Positions 63,256-64,000 of a DNA stretch of 64,000 bases are shown piece after piece (within the stretch, counting starts at the first letter, position 1; every line of letters begins with the position of its first letter). Under the pieces are notes generated by a model. It did no database searches, had not been told where the DNA came from, and worked only from the letters and a program-made list of their open reading frames with translations. The stretch comes from Vitis vinifera. Lineage: Eukaryota > Streptophyta > Magnoliopsida > Vitales > Vitaceae. Where the stretch lies: positions 20,556,001 to 20,620,000 of the forward strand of contig NC_081819.1 in NCBI RefSeq assembly GCF_030704535.1, read 5' to 3'. The position numbers and the translations under genes were made by a program.

Positions 63256-64000
63256 TATTTGTCTTGGATTTTACTAAATACACTTCCTAATTGATTTGAA
63301 ATTTCTTTAAGGGTTAAATACACTTATGCTCCTAGTTATAAAATCTTTGAAGATATTGTTCTTTTTGTATTTTAATTTGAACACGAATTTGAATTTGGAT
63401 AGTATCAATTTTTGAAGTGAAAATTTTCAAATGCTTTTGAAATATGATTGATTTTTAATTTTAAATAGATGATCATGTAAGTGTTAGTTATTCTCACATG
63501 TAACTTCAAATTTAGACGACACTTTTTTTTTTCATTTCAATCTTGTTCTTCGTTTAATAAGTTTAGAAGACAAAACATTGATTTTTAAATATAAAGAGTA
63601 AAATACATCAAATGTTGATGGGTAAAATGTGTTGAACCTTTTTAGAAAATACTTTGAGAGAGAATGCAAATGAATATGGTAAGGGAGGTATTTGATGAAG
63701 TTTTAAATTTGGTTTATTTAGTAAAAATCCCGATGAAATTAACTCTTTGTTTTTAAATTTATTTTTGGATTTTTTTTTAAATGAAAACAAGTTAAATTTG
63801 TAATACAACATAGACGAGTCATATTTTTTTATAAATCTTTATTCAAATTTTTAGAAAAGCTGAAACATATTTAGATTTTTTTTTTCTTTTAAGAGAAAAA
63901 ACAAACAACTTGTAAATTGTTTTTTGTTTTTTTTGTTTTTAATTCAACTAATGAAATAATTTTAAAAAATATAATATAAAGGTTTTTTTTTAGATTTAAT
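63256..64000. other. AT-rich right edge, no gene recognised
   Basis: Low-complexity A/T-rich sequence with poly-T runs. No coding or structural signal was found. Confidence 0.5.

Noticed and set aside
1..64000. CRISPR arrays, prokaryotic operons, phage or integrated plasmid features
   Set aside because: No regularly spaced direct repeats of the right size and no bacterial-type gene packing were seen; everything recognisable is plant nuclear.
1..64000. tRNA genes and conserved plant miRNA precursors
   Set aside because: By eye I checked for T-loop GGTTCRANNCC patterns and for mature sequences of the common conserved plant miRNA families, and found no convincing match. A covariance-model search was not possible here.

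Overview
The window is eukaryotic nuclear DNA from a flowering plant. It is AT-rich, its genes are spliced with GT-AG introns, and the products are plant-specific families: an auxin response factor, an AP2/ERF protein, a JAM-type bHLH and the pollen-wall P450 CYP703A. Gene structures and the dispersed palindromic elements (type AGAGTGCGTTTGGTAG) fit a woody eudicot such as grapevine (Vitis). That species assignment is an inference, because no sequence search was run.

Layout, left to right. An ARF9-type auxin response factor lies on the minus strand (2950-6848, 14 coding exons, 701 aa). About 8 kb without a recognisable gene follows. Next are an intronless CAS/exportin-2 gene on the minus strand (17278-20217) and an intronless AP2/ERF gene of the DREB type on the minus strand (24114-24737). 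A gene-free stretch of about 16 kb (24.9-40.6 kb) holds a tandem duplication of about 1.8-1.9 kb, an LTR-like fragment, palindromic MITE-like elements, microsatellites and two promoter-like islands with no gene attached. On the plus strand come an intronless bHLH13/JAM-like regulator (41220-43046), CYP703A (45950-47876, two exons), a KDM3-type JmjC histone demethylase (51016-57885, 13 exons, 1035 aa) and mitochondrial CNX3 of molybdenum-cofactor synthesis (59494-60757, two exons). The right end carries degenerate 5S rRNA-derived repeats and more palindromic elements.

The genes do not form a cluster or a shared pathway. They are ordinary, independently transcribed plant genes: auxin repression, nuclear export of importin alpha, stress or ethylene-type transcription, jasmonate repression, sporopollenin precursor hydroxylation, H3K9 demethylation and Moco synthesis. 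All seven reconstructed coding sequences stay in frame through every proposed splice junction. I found no convincing new enzyme system. The most unusual structures are non-coding: the 5S-derived array at 61.3-61.7 kb, three telo-boxes spaced exactly 21 bp in the CAS leader, paired inverted elements in two ARF introns, and the tandem duplication at 26.8-30.5 kb. Some open reading frames in this window begin at TTG, CTG or GTG rather than ATG; the gene starts given here use ATG only.
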